Assembly: GCF_030813715.1 (NCBI RefSeq)
Contig: NZ_JAUSUZ010000001.1
Coordinates: forward strand, 2,356,001-2,420,000
Origin: Catenuloplanes indicus
GTDB taxonomy: Bacteria > Actinomycetota > Actinomycetes > Mycobacteriales > Micromonosporaceae
Reading direction: 5' to 3'
DNA length: 64,000 bases
The position numbers were made by a program, and so were the translations under genes. A model generated the notes under the pieces. It made no database searches, was not told the origin of the DNA, and saw only the letters and a program-made list of their open reading frames with translations. Of the stretch, positions 26,001 through 34,045 are shown piece by piece. Positions within the stretch are counted from its first letter, which is position 1. Every line of letters starts with the position of its first letter.

Positions 26001-26186
26001 GTCGGTGACCTGTACGGCGGCGACCAGCATGAACGCCACCGACGGAATGACGAGCACTGCGACGATCTTCGTGCGGATCGGCCAGTCCTCGACGCGCAGT
26101 CGCGACCCACCTGAGCGGGAACCGCGGCGGCGCCGGTCTGAAGGGGACGCCGATCGACGCGACGGACCCGTGGCAGAAGCCACCAC
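23016..26186 (-). CDS. Nitrate/nitrite-sensor-type histidine kinase (conservon CvnA-like)
   Basis: A 1056-residue membrane kinase. A membrane segment (about residues 38-62) is followed by a long extracytoplasmic helical NIT-like sensor domain (about 70-340, with LQAERDRTIGEV), a second membrane segment (ISAAAILIILLAAVTASLAI), HAMP, a dimerisation region typical of CvnA proteins (NLARRSQVLVERQLELLDELE) and a HATPase domain (ELLDNAAAFSPP, VDDGLGM, GLFVVSHLAARHG). The last 380 residues are a disordered Pro/Ala/Gly tail. The GTG start has AGGAGGT upstream; a second GTG follows immediately. Its stop overlaps the roadblock gene. In family members such kinases act with a GTPase switch rather than a classical response regulator. 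Confidence 0.9.
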   Translation of the reverse strand: MVASATGPSRRSASPSDRRRRGSRSGGSRLRVEDWPIRTKIVAVLVIPSVAFMLVAAVQVTDSVRRSLDLAQFAREARLAPQIVEVIHDLQAERDRTIGEVNPQKDLSAVFRRPSLVQNAMAEYYAATDASVTALRTAGDDVNGTVAWQAAYTDSISALESIGRLRVTLADDMANVLVDFPGSIKTLDDSYTRAITTLIGLLGAPTAGSDRPELALALQRQVEMAEITEILARQRAIVFRAAKPADKVAPGYADGDLDQYSALRSALVDAVREFRSVAAPAQISAYEATTRDEATQDLTRLESITLNSSGKFPAADEWWDTSERRQAVLAGVQSQVVRDGVDSVDDASSAQIRSTVISAAAILIILLAAVTASLAIGTSIVRPLKRLREQALKVAQTELPETLERLRSVQRGIPDISVGDSQIRGRDEIGEVARAFVDVHRSAVDVAREQASMRRNVNAMFVNLARRSQVLVERQLELLDELEREESDPDQLTNLFKLDHLAARMRRNDENLLVLAGSDNARRWRDPVALSAVVLASTAEIEDYTRVRHDAPDGVHVMGHAVADVVHLLAELLDNAAAFSPPSTVVRLSGRLAADGTVVLEVVDDGLGMTPGTVQELNQLLAEPPAVDVAASERMGLFVVSHLAARHGIRVSLRSGERGVIATVWIPPSVLTEAPRDDALRGPSTQMPALQPSAPMALPASGAAPALPAVYGSVPPVLPGSGSRELVPTGFEPAGVMTGTVMPVSAVPSTTGYRSPAAAQLPPRPPVDLRLNQPPAPRTVRPSPRPAGGQPRPEIATFFDSTGTGPLPLVPKQRTGGVISAVPTPPGPAPTEAVRTGAVYGSASAVPGVTSRPELPAGSTFAPAALPSGAPEESGGYPVYGSGGPSDSGAFAMPSAYDAFSGRRAAENSGEYPVAAAPVSAAPAARPARPIRAEDVLGAASGASGGGTWWNRSGAGKPTGGTTALDRTPAAPAAPVTGGTNSAGLPMRVPMAQLPDGQGGPAPAGRAPERKVAELDPEATGTTLSRFYSGIRAAETEETTENTGSHAAIRWEGDRQ

Positions 26187-26338
26187 ACCTCCTGAGGTCC
26201 TCCGGTGCGCGGGGGGTGAACACCGAAGATGATCACATCCAAGCAGGTGACAGCGGGAATCCCAATACGCGTGCTCGGACGTTTATCTGCGACCGTCAGT
26301 GTGGCCGACGCCGCCGTGGCGGAGTCGCCGATGGCCCA

Positions 26339-27685
26339 TCATCCGTTCGGGTGATCCCCGAGCATGATCAGCGCGGCACCGACCGCACCCACCTCCGGGT
26401 TGTCGACCGCCTCCACGTGCCGCGGCGCGAGCGCGGTGGCGAACGCGCGCCGCCACCACGCCGAGGCCGCGACCGCGCCGCCGCCGAGCCGCACATCCAC
26501 GGTACGGCCGACAGTGGACTCGAGAACGACCAGGTCATCGGCGATCTGCGCGCACACGCCGTCCATCAGTCCGGCCAGGATCTGCGGCCCGGTGGTGGTC
26601 AGCCCGAGCCCGCCGAGCCGGCCCTCGCCGGGCGGCGTCATGCCCGGCGGACGGTCGCCACCGAACCGCGGATCGGCCCAGACACCGACCTGACCAGGGA
26701 CGATCTCGTCGAGCGCGGCCTCCAGCGCATCCCCCTCCGGCAGCAGCAACGCACGCTGCGCCCAGGCGAACAGGTTGCCGCCGCCGGAGTAGGCCCGGCC
26801 GGTCACCACACGCGTGTGGTCCAGCCGGTAGCGCCACAGCTGGGACGGCAGCGGCGACAGCACCGCACCCGCCTCCACCCGCTGCGCGATCCGGACGGCC
26901 GCGGACGTACCCACGGTGATCGCGGCGCGGGACGCGTCACCGGCGCCGGAGCCGACATTGGACGCAGCGCCGTCGCCGTACGGCGCGGCCCACTCCGCGT
27001 CCGCGAGCGCGGGCCAGCGGCCGGCGTACTCCGCGCGCAGCCGGCCCCGCCAGCCCGGCCCGGCCAGCCGCGGCAGCGCGGACTCGCGCACACCGGCCAG
27101 CGACAGCGCCTCCGCGTCCCAGGTCTGCGCGGCCAGGTCGAGTACGCCGGCGCCGGACGCCTGGGAGACCGAGATCGGGCCCTCGCCGAGCAGCGCGGAC
27201 CACACGTACTCGCCGAGACCGCTGAACGCGGCCGGTGCGGTGCCGGACCGCTCGCGCAGCCATGGGATGCGCACGGTCCAGTAGAGCGGGTGCCACCACG
27301 CGCCGGTCCGGTGGTGGAACGCGGCCTCGTCGTCCGGCCCGGCCGCCTGCCCGTGCGCGCGCGGCCGGGTGTCGAGCCAGGTCAGAACCGGTCCGAGCGG
27401 CTTGCCCGCGGCGTCCAGCGGCAGGATCGAGTGCCACATCGCGCTGGCCGCGACGTGCGCGACACCGTCCAGCCGGCCGGCCGCGTGCAGCTCGTCGACG
27501 CACTCGATCAGCGCGCCGAGGTACGCCTGGGCGTCGAGCGTGGCGGCACCGTCGTCGTCCACCGTGGGGGAGAACTTCCGGCGGGCGAGCGCGCCCGGCA
27601 CCGGTACCGCGTCAGGGTCCAGCACCAGCGCACGCACCGAGGACGTGCCGAGGTCGAAGGCGAGGATGTTTCCGAGAGCGCTCAT
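26339..27685 (-). CDS. FGGY-family carbohydrate kinase, gluconokinase-like
   Basis: A 448-residue FGGY kinase with the N-terminal phosphate-binding AFDLGTSSVRALV, the sugar-binding regions ASAMWHSILPLD and TWLDTRP, TVGTSAAVR for ATP, and the C-terminal VRLGGGAVAASAWWRRAFATAL, the usual FGGY signature. DLGTSSVR is most like gluconate kinases, which make 6-phosphogluconate; xylulose or glycerol kinase is less likely. It appears to stand alone, with a gap on both sides, and no sugar transporter or regulator adjoins it. Confidence 0.82.
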   Translation of the reverse strand: MSALGNILAFDLGTSSVRALVLDPDAVPVPGALARRKFSPTVDDDGAATLDAQAYLGALIECVDELHAAGRLDGVAHVAASAMWHSILPLDAAGKPLGPVLTWLDTRPRAHGQAAGPDDEAAFHHRTGAWWHPLYWTVRIPWLRERSGTAPAAFSGLGEYVWSALLGEGPISVSQASGAGVLDLAAQTWDAEALSLAGVRESALPRLAGPGWRGRLRAEYAGRWPALADAEWAAPYGDGAASNVGSGAGDASRAAITVGTSAAVRIAQRVEAGAVLSPLPSQLWRYRLDHTRVVTGRAYSGGGNLFAWAQRALLLPEGDALEAALDEIVPGQVGVWADPRFGGDRPPGMTPPGEGRLGGLGLTTTGPQILAGLMDGVCAQIADDLVVLESTVGRTVDVRLGGGAVAASAWWRRAFATALAPRHVEAVDNPEVGAVGAALIMLGDHPNG

Positions 27686-27711
27686 CGCCCGACACCGTAC
27701 CCAGAATGCGC

Positions 27712-28296
27712 TCAGGGTTTGCCGATGATCTCGTGCAGCAGTCCGTAGTCGCGGGCCTGCTCCGCGGTCAGCATGCGCCCGGCGCCCAGATCGTCCTCGA
27801 TCCGGTGCCGGGTCTGGCCGGTCGCCTCGGCCAGCCGGACCGCGAGTTCCTCCAGCTCACGGAGGTATTGCCCGGCGGCCGCGGTGACCTGCTCGGTGGT
27901 GCCGGAGGTGGCGGACGCGTGCGGCTCGGACAGCTTGAACCGTGCATGCCGGTAGCCGAGCCGGCGCTGCGCCGCGGCCAGCAGCGCGAGCGCGGCGCCG
28001 CCCGCCTCGGACGTGACCACCACGTGCACCGGCGAGCGCATCGCGTCCATCGCGTCGACCACCGCGAACGCGGCGGCGAGCTCACCGTCCGGGCAGGCCA
28101 GGTGGATCTGGACCGGCGCGTCACCGGCAGCGTCGAGGCTGAACAGCGCGGCCGCGGCCGGCGACGCCACCGGCAGCGTGAGCCGCCCGCGGAGCATCAC
28201 GATCCGCTGGTCGAAGAGCCGCTCCTCGAGCCAGGGGCTCAGACCGTGATGCGGGTACGGCTCGGGCTCGGGCTGCCACCGGCGCGGATCGCTCAT
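27712..28296 (-). CDS. ClpP-like protein lacking catalytic Ser and His
   Basis: A 194-residue protein with the ClpP fold: ERLFDQRIVMLRGRL, PVQIHLACPDGELAAAFAVVDAM (normally NSPGG-xxxxG-xxIYDTM), and the end DLGAGRMLTAEQARDYGLLHEI. In alignment with ClpP, the catalytic Ser context AASMGAFLL reads AGGAALALL (Ser to Gly, residue 100) and the His context MIHQP reads KLSEP (His to Ser, residue 123), while the Asp region (EDD) is kept. It is therefore like ClpR, a non-proteolytic paralogue that could join a mixed ring with active ClpP subunits. No other Clp gene is nearby. Confidence 0.82.
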   Translation of the reverse strand: MSDPRRWQPEPEPYPHHGLSPWLEERLFDQRIVMLRGRLTLPVASPAAAALFSLDAAGDAPVQIHLACPDGELAAAFAVVDAMDAMRSPVHVVVTSEAGGAALALLAAAQRRLGYRHARFKLSEPHASATSGTTEQVTAAAGQYLRELEELAVRLAEATGQTRHRIEDDLGAGRMLTAEQARDYGLLHEIIGKP

Positions 28297-28336
28297 GCCT
28301 TCTGTATAGCCGCCGCTGCCGCGGCACGCCGACCGG

Positions 28337-29008
28337 TTATGCCATGGGCAGATCGGCGTCGTGCACGACCAGCGCGATCTGCACCCGGTTGTTCAGGTCC
28401 AGCTTGGTGAGCACGCGGGAGACGTACGCCTTCACGGTCGCGGTGCTCATGTGCAGTTCCGCGGCGATCTCCTGGTTCGTCAGGCCGCGGCCGACCCGCT
28501 CCGCCACGCCGCGCTCGCCGTCGCTGAGCACGGCCAGCCGGGTGCGGGCCGCGTCCCGTCGCGGGTCCACGCCGGCGCCCGCGACGTAGCCCATCATCCG
28601 GCGCAGTACCTCCGGCGACATCATCGGCTCACCGGCCGCGACCTGCCGGATCGCCTCCGCGATCCGGGCCGGCGGGGTGTGCTTGAGCAGGAAGCCGCCG
28701 GCACCGGCCCGGATCGCGCGCTGCACGTGCCGGTCGGTGTCGAACGTGGTCAGCACGATCACCTCGGGCGGGTCCCGGCGGGCCCGCAGCGCCTCGGTCG
28801 CGGCCAGCCCGTCCATCCGCGGCATGCGGATGTCCATCAGCACCACGTCCGGCCGGAGCCGGGCGGCCGCGGCCGCCACCTCGTCGCCGTCGGACACCGC
28901 ACCGATCACCTCGATGTCGTCGAACCCACCGAGCATCATCGTCAGGCCGGACCGGACCAGCGCGTCGTCGTCGGCGATCAGCACCTTCACGGTTTCCACG
29001 GCAGCCAT
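28337..29008 (-). CDS. NarL/FixJ-type response regulator
   Basis: A 223-residue regulator with an N-terminal receiver (LIADDDALVRSG, acceptor Asp in VVLMDIRMPRMDG, switch TTFD, Lys in LLKHTPP) and a C-terminal LuxR helix-turn-helix (LSDGERGVAERVGRGLTNQEIAAELHMSTATVKAYVSRVLTKL region). Its start lies inside the end of the upstream histidine kinase (22-base overlap), so the two are coupled. Genes it controls are unknown. The same kinase/regulator layout recurs at 60265-62465. Confidence 0.92.
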   Translation of the reverse strand: MAAVETVKVLIADDDALVRSGLTMMLGGFDDIEVIGAVSDGDEVAAAAARLRPDVVLMDIRMPRMDGLAATEALRARRDPPEVIVLTTFDTDRHVQRAIRAGAGGFLLKHTPPARIAEAIRQVAAGEPMMSPEVLRRMMGYVAGAGVDPRRDAARTRLAVLSDGERGVAERVGRGLTNQEIAAELHMSTATVKAYVSRVLTKLDLNNRVQIALVVHDADLPMA

Positions 29009-30129
29009 GCTCTCAGCCGGAAGTCGCCGGCGTCGGTCCAGCCGTGCTCGATCCGGCCGCCGACCAGGTCGACCCGCTCGCGCAGCCCGATCAGGCCGGC
29101 GCCGGCGCCGGGCAGCCCGGTCCCGCCGCCGGGCAGTGCGCCGGAGACCGCGGCCGGGTTCGCCAGCTCCACGGTGAGCCCGTCGCCCGGCCCACCGGCG
29201 ACGGTGACCCGCACCCGCGCCCCGGGCGCGTGCTTGCGCGCGTTCGTCAGACCCTCCTGGACGATGCGGTACGCGTGCCGCCCGGCCCGCCCCGGGTCGT
29301 CGTCCGGCAGGTCGGCGGTCAGCTCGACCCGCGCGCCGGCCCGCCGCGACTCCTCGACCAGCGCGGACAGGTCAGCGAGCCCGGGCTGCGGCCGGTCGGC
29401 GTCCGCGTCCGGCGCCGCGCGCAGCACACCGATCACCTCGCGCAGGTCCTCCAGCGCGTCGTAGGCGCACTCCCGGATCACCCCGGCCGCGCGCGCCTCC
29501 TCCTCGGACGCGCCGCGCCGCACCTCCAGCGCACCCGCGTGCACGGCGAGCAGCGAGATCCGGTGCGCGAGCACGTCGTGCATCTCCCGGGCCAGACGCT
29601 CCCGTTCCAGGTGGCGGGCCTCCTCGACGCGCAGCCGCTGCCCTTCCTCGGCCTGCCGGGCGCGCTCCTCCGCCGACCGGACCAGCGCGCGGTGCGAGCG
29701 CAGCAGCAGGCCCGCGGAGATCAGCACCAGGTCGGCCATCAGCAGCACGGCCACGGTCTCCCAGTACTCCTTGGTCGGCCCGCCCTCCTCCTGGAAAAGC
29801 GAGAGGACCAGCGCCGCGTCCACCGCGAAGACCAGGAACGCCCACGGTGCGCCGCGCCGGGAGGCGACACCGACCAGCGCGGCCGCGGACAGGCCGCCGA
29901 CCGACGGCAGCGCGATGCCGGCGACGCCGAGCAGCAGTCCGAGCAGCACCGGGCGAGACCGGCGCAGCCAGAGGAAGAGTGCGACAGCGACGGCCAGGCC
30001 GCCGAACTCGAACCAGAGCGGCGCGAACTCCTCCTCGCCGTCCGCGATCCGGGCGACCCACAGCCACAGCACGCCGAGGACCACGCCGATCGCGGTGATG
30101 ACGAGGTCGTACGTCCAGCGCCTGCGCAT
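28987..30129 (-). CDS. NarL-type (HisKA_3) sensor histidine kinase
   Basis: From the ATG at 30129 the protein has 380 residues: four to five membrane segments (residues about 8-150) without a large external loop, a coiled coil, the HisKA_3 box REMHDVLAHRISLLAVHAGAL with the acceptor His, and a HATPase domain (IVQEGLTNARKHAP, then GLIGLRERVDLVGG). It should phosphorylate the coupled regulator downstream. A GTG nine bases upstream (30138) is another possible start. The promoter region is shared with the divergent Ser/Thr kinase operon at 30316. Confidence 0.9.
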   Translation of the reverse strand: MRRRWTYDLVITAIGVVLGVLWLWVARIADGEEEFAPLWFEFGGLAVAVALFLWLRRSRPVLLGLLLGVAGIALPSVGGLSAAALVGVASRRGAPWAFLVFAVDAALVLSLFQEEGGPTKEYWETVAVLLMADLVLISAGLLLRSHRALVRSAEERARQAEEGQRLRVEEARHLERERLAREMHDVLAHRISLLAVHAGALEVRRGASEEEARAAGVIRECAYDALEDLREVIGVLRAAPDADADRPQPGLADLSALVEESRRAGARVELTADLPDDDPGRAGRHAYRIVQEGLTNARKHAPGARVRVTVAGGPGDGLTVELANPAAVSGALPGGGTGLPGAGAGLIGLRERVDLVGGRIEHGWTDAGDFRLRAWLPWKP

Positions 30130-30315
30130 ACCGCTCACGCTAGCGGCACCGGGCGCGACGCCGATGCGGCCGAAAGTCGACGGCGGACCGACGGACGAAC
30201 ATCTGCTGAACTCCGGATGGCGCGCGTCCCTTTCGGGCGGTTTCCCGGCCGGAATCCTGGTTCGGCGTTCGTACGATCGCTGGCACGTTCCTTCCCTGCG
30301 GATTCGAGGTGGACG

Positions 30316-31341
30316 GTGACCTCGCCAGTCGGTCAGTACCAGCGGCTCGACCTCATCGGCCGGGGCGGCATGGGCGAGGTCTGGCGGGCTCGCGACCTCG
30401 ACCGCGGCGGCCGGATCGTGGCGCTGAAGCTGCTCACGCCGGCGGCGCTGGACGACACCGAGCTGCGCGAGCGGTTCGTGCGCGAGATGGAGATCGCCGC
30501 CGACATCGAGAACCCGCACGTGGTGGCGGTGTACGACTTCAGCGCGAAGCTGCCCGAGCCGTACATCGCGATGCGCTACATCGACGGGCGCACGCTGGCG
30601 GACGAGATCGCGGCCGGCACGCTCACGCCGGAGCGCACGGTGACAATCGTGGCGCAGATCGCGTCCGCGCTCGGTGCGGCGCACGCGCGCGGCCTGCGGC
30701 ACCGGGACGTGAAGCCGTCCAACATCATGCTGGAGCGCGGCTACCTGGCCGGCACCGATCATGCGTTCCTGATCGACTGGGGCATCGCGCAGCACATCGA
30801 CACGTCCGACCTGACCCGGGTCGGTCAGATGGTCGGCACCCCGGCGTACGTGGCACCGGAACGCCTGGTCAGCGACCGGGCGGACGGGCGTGCCGACATC
30901 TACTCGCTGGCCGTGGTGCTCTACGAGGCGCTGGCCGGGCGGAAGCCGTTCGGCGGCCGGTTCACCATCACCGACCACCGGGACCGCGCGCCGGACCCGC
31001 TGCCGGACACGGTGCCATCGGCGCTGCGCGAGGTGGTCATGCGTGGCATGGCGAAACAGCCCGCCGACCGGTACGCGGACGCGCGCGCGTTCGGCGACGC
31101 GGTCCACCGGGCCTGGCGGAGCGCGCCGCCGGCCGCCCCGAGCGCCCGGCGTACCCCGGTGGATCGGTCCCTGGCCGCCGGAGGCTGCGCCGGCGTGATC
31201 GCCGGGGCGGGCCTGCTGGCCGCGGGCCTGCTCGACACCACCATGGCGATCTGGGCCCTGCCCACGCTGGTGATCGCCGGTGTGACGGCCGGCTGGGCGC
31301 TGCGAGAGACACCCGAGGACACCGGAGGCGACGGGCGATGA
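30316..31341 (+). CDS. Ser/Thr protein kinase, first gene of a kinase/binding-protein/VWA operon
   Basis: A 341-residue kinase starting at a GTG preceded by GAGGTGG. The catalytic domain (residues about 10-265) has the loop IGRGGMGEVWRA, the VALK lysine, RHRDVKPSN and GTPAYVAPE; the metal-binding motif is DWG instead of DFG. After a short Pro-rich linker there are two membrane segments at the C-terminus (GCAGVIAGAGLLAAGLL and a second ending in GVTAGWAL), so the kinase faces the cytoplasm and has almost no extracellular part of its own. It overlaps the next gene by ATGA, and that gene overlaps the third the same way, so the three products are made in step. Confidence 0.9.
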   Translation: MTSPVGQYQRLDLIGRGGMGEVWRARDLDRGGRIVALKLLTPAALDDTELRERFVREMEIAADIENPHVVAVYDFSAKLPEPYIAMRYIDGRTLADEIAAGTLTPERTVTIVAQIASALGAAHARGLRHRDVKPSNIMLERGYLAGTDHAFLIDWGIAQHIDTSDLTRVGQMVGTPAYVAPERLVSDRADGRADIYSLAVVLYEALAGRKPFGGRFTITDHRDRAPDPLPDTVPSALREVVMRGMAKQPADRYADARAFGDAVHRAWRSAPPAAPSARRTPVDRSLAAGGCAGVIAGAGLLAAGLLDTTMAIWALPTLVIAGVTAGWALRETPEDTGGDGR

Positions 31342-32453
31342 AGGCGCTGCGGACGATCGCGCTGCTGGTCAGCGTGATACTGGTGGCGGTGGTCGCGTGG
31401 GCCGTGGTCCGGCGTGCCACCGCGTCCGGCGACGCACCGGCGGCCGCGGGCTGCGCCGGTGCGCGGACCCGGGTGACCGGCGTGATCGGGTCGGAGAAGA
31501 CGCCGTACCTGAACGATCCCCGCGTCCTGTCCCGGCTGTCCTGCCTGGGGCTGACGCTGGTGGTCGACGCCAAGGGCTCGCGCGACATGGTGAACACGCT
31601 GTCCGACGACGCACACCCGTACGACTTCGCGTTCCCGTCCAGCGCGTCCACCGCGGAGCGGATCCAGCAGCTGCGCGGCGTCAACGACACGTACAAGCCG
31701 TTCTCGTCCGTGATGGTGGTCGCCACCTGGAAGCCGGTGGTGACCATGCTGAGGGGCGCGGGCGTGGTCACCACCGTGCAGGACCGGCCGGTCGTGGACG
31801 TGGACGCGCTGGTCGGGCTGGCCCGCGCCGGCACCCGGTGGAACCAGCTCAAGGGCAACGAGAGCTCGCCGAACAACAAGGTCGTCCTGCTGCGCACCAC
31901 CGACCCGAAGGACTCCGGCTCCGCGATCCAGTTCGTCTCGCTGGCGTCCGCGGCACTGAACGGGGACCGGCCGGTCTCGTCCGCGGCCGACGTCGCGAAG
32001 GTCATGCCGGACATGTGCCGGCTGATGGCGTACCAGGGGACGAAGGAGGAAACCAGCCAGGACCTGTTCGAGCAGTACCTCAGCGACGGACCGGCCCGCT
32101 CCCCGCTCGCCCTCGTCTACGAGCAACAGTTCCTGGACACCACGTCCGCGATCACGGTGCCGCGGGACGGCGAGCACGTGATGCTGTTCCCGAACCCGAC
32201 CGTCTACGCCCGGCACACGGTCGTGCCGTTCACCGACGCCGGCGACCGGCTCGGCCGCGCGCTCGACACCGACGAGAATCTGCAGGCCCTGGCCGCGGAG
32301 TACGGCTTCCGCCTGGACGGCCGGGCGCTGACCGACCGGCCGGAGCCGCCGGTGGTGCAGGAGCCGCCGGAGTACGCGCTGCTCGAGTCGATGCTGTCCG
32401 AGCTGGAGGCGAACCCCTCGTTCGACGACACCACCGGGAAGTGTGCGAAATGA
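31338..32453 (+). CDS. Membrane-anchored extracellular solute-binding-like protein
   Basis: A 371-residue protein with an uncleaved N-terminal anchor (residues 5-27) and an extracytoplasmic domain starting after CAGARTRVTGVIGSEKTPYLND. The pattern (small hydrophobic strands alternating with helices, VDAKGSRDMVN, FAFPSSASTAERI) resembles type II periplasmic binding proteins related to the N-terminal domain of the next gene. It is tied to its neighbours by ATGA overlaps on both sides. With no permease or ATPase in the operon, a transport role is doubtful; I infer ligand sensing for the upstream kinase. The family assignment is tentative. Confidence 0.75.
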   Translation: MKALRTIALLVSVILVAVVAWAVVRRATASGDAPAAAGCAGARTRVTGVIGSEKTPYLNDPRVLSRLSCLGLTLVVDAKGSRDMVNTLSDDAHPYDFAFPSSASTAERIQQLRGVNDTYKPFSSVMVVATWKPVVTMLRGAGVVTTVQDRPVVDVDALVGLARAGTRWNQLKGNESSPNNKVVLLRTTDPKDSGSAIQFVSLASAALNGDRPVSSAADVAKVMPDMCRLMAYQGTKEETSQDLFEQYLSDGPARSPLALVYEQQFLDTTSAITVPRDGEHVMLFPNPTVYARHTVVPFTDAGDRLGRALDTDENLQALAAEYGFRLDGRALTDRPEPPVVQEPPEYALLESMLSELEANPSFDDTTGKCAK

Positions 32454-34030
32454 TCCGGCGCGTCCTCACCACCGCCCTGGCCGCCGTCCTGCTCGCCGGC
32501 TGCACGCCCGGCGCGGAGAAGCAGCCGCCGGAGGACCTGACCGGCCCGGCGGCCACGCTGCGCGTGCTGGCCGGCAGCGAGCTGGCCGACATGGAGCCGA
32601 TCCTGGCGGACGCAGCGAAGGCGACCGGCGTCACCGTCGATCTCGAGTTCACCGGCAGCCTGGAGGGGGCCGAGAAGGTGGCGGCCGGTGCCGCGTACGA
32701 CGCGGTCTGGTTCTCGTCCAACCGTTACCTGGAGATGGAACCGGCCGCGAAGAGCCGGCTCGGCCCGTCCGAGCGGATCATGAGCTCACCGGTCGTGCTC
32801 GGCCTGCGCGCCTCCACCGCCGCCCGGCTCGGCTGGGCGAACCGCGCGGTCACCTGGTCCGAGATCGCGGCCGCGGCCTCGCGCCGGGACTTCACGTTCG
32901 CGATGACCGACCCGGCCGCGTCGAACACCGGCTTCTCCACGCTGGTCGCGGTCGCGTCCGCGATCGACGGCAGCGGCCGGGCGCTGGACGCGGCCGCGAT
33001 CGAGCGGGTGTCCGAGCCGGTCAACGGCTTCTTCACGGCGCACGCCCTGACCGCCGGCTCGTCCGACTGGCTGGCCGGCGAGTTCGTCGCCCGTAACCGC
33101 GAGCTGGACGGCCTGTTCACCTACGAGTCGTCGCTGGTCGCGCTGAACCGCGCCGGGACGCTGCCGGAACAGCTCACGATCGTCTACCCGGCCGACGGCG
33201 TGGTCACCGCGGACTACCCGCTGACCGTGCTGGCAGACGCGCCGGACGCGGCCCGGGACGCACACCGGCGGCTCACCTCCTGGCTGCGCGGCGCGGACGT
33301 GCAGCGGCGGATCGGCGAGGACACGGCCCGGCGGCCGGCGCTGCCCGGCGTACCGCTGCCCGCGGGTCTTCCGGAGTCGCCGGTCGAGCTGCCGTTCCCG
33401 GAGACACGGGCCTCGCTGAGGGCGTTGCTCACCGCGTACAACGACGAGCTGCGCCGGCCGTCGCGGACCGTCTACGTGCTGGACGTGTCCGGGTCGATGG
33501 ACGGCGACCGGATCAGGGCACTGAAGGCCGCGTTGTCCGGGCTGACCGGGGTGAACACGTCGCTGACCGGCGAGTTCTGCCGGTTCCGCAGCCGGGAGGA
33601 CGTGGTGCTGCTGCCGTTCAGCCAGACGCCGCAGGCCGCGCGGTCGTTCACCGTCGACGCCGCGGACGCGCAGCCGTCCCGGGACGCGATCCGGGACGCG
33701 ATCGGCGCGCTGCAGGCCGGTGGCGACACCGCGGTCTACGACTCGCTGATCGCCGCGTACGACAGCCTGGACGCAGCCGCCGGCCGGGACCGGTTCGTCA
33801 GCATCGTGCTGATGACGGACGGCGAGTCGAACCAGGGCCGCGACCTGGCCGCGTTCAAGGACTTCGTCGCGCGGCGGGACGGCGCCGCGGTCCCGGTCTT
33901 CCCGATCCTGTTCGGCGAGGCCGCGGAGCAGGAGATGACCGAGGTCGCCGCGATCACCCGGGGCCAGACCTGGGACGCCCGCAATGGCGACCTGACCAGG
34001 GCTTTCTGCCAGATCCGCGGCTACCAGTGA
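32450..34030 (+). CDS. Lipoprotein with solute-binding and VWA domains
   Basis: A 526-residue lipoprotein. The lipobox LLAGC lies at residues about 15-19, so the mature protein is anchored outside the membrane. A binding-protein-like domain (about 30-310; VLAGSELADMEPILADAAKATGVTV, DAVWFSSNRY, DPAASNTGFS) is followed by a von Willebrand factor A domain (about 340-520) with an intact metal site: DVSGSMDG, a downstream Thr, and LMTDGESN. VWA metal sites bind protein partners. The ATG overlaps the stop of the preceding gene. With the kinase and the anchored binding-like protein it forms a three-gene unit whose outer parts could assemble and report to the kinase. Confidence 0.85.
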   Translation: MIRRVLTTALAAVLLAGCTPGAEKQPPEDLTGPAATLRVLAGSELADMEPILADAAKATGVTVDLEFTGSLEGAEKVAAGAAYDAVWFSSNRYLEMEPAAKSRLGPSERIMSSPVVLGLRASTAARLGWANRAVTWSEIAAAASRRDFTFAMTDPAASNTGFSTLVAVASAIDGSGRALDAAAIERVSEPVNGFFTAHALTAGSSDWLAGEFVARNRELDGLFTYESSLVALNRAGTLPEQLTIVYPADGVVTADYPLTVLADAPDAARDAHRRLTSWLRGADVQRRIGEDTARRPALPGVPLPAGLPESPVELPFPETRASLRALLTAYNDELRRPSRTVYVLDVSGSMDGDRIRALKAALSGLTGVNTSLTGEFCRFRSREDVVLLPFSQTPQAARSFTVDAADAQPSRDAIRDAIGALQAGGDTAVYDSLIAAYDSLDAAAGRDRFVSIVLMTDGESNQGRDLAAFKDFVARRDGAAVPVFPILFGEAAEQEMTEVAAITRGQTWDARNGDLTRAFCQIRGYQ

Positions 34031-34045
34031 CCCGCGTGGGCTCGC

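Noticed and set aside
23019-26114. Long plus-strand open frame opposite the conservon kinase
   Set aside because: Low-complexity Arg/Ala/Gly product, no motifs, no ribosome binding site; shadow of the real kinase gene.
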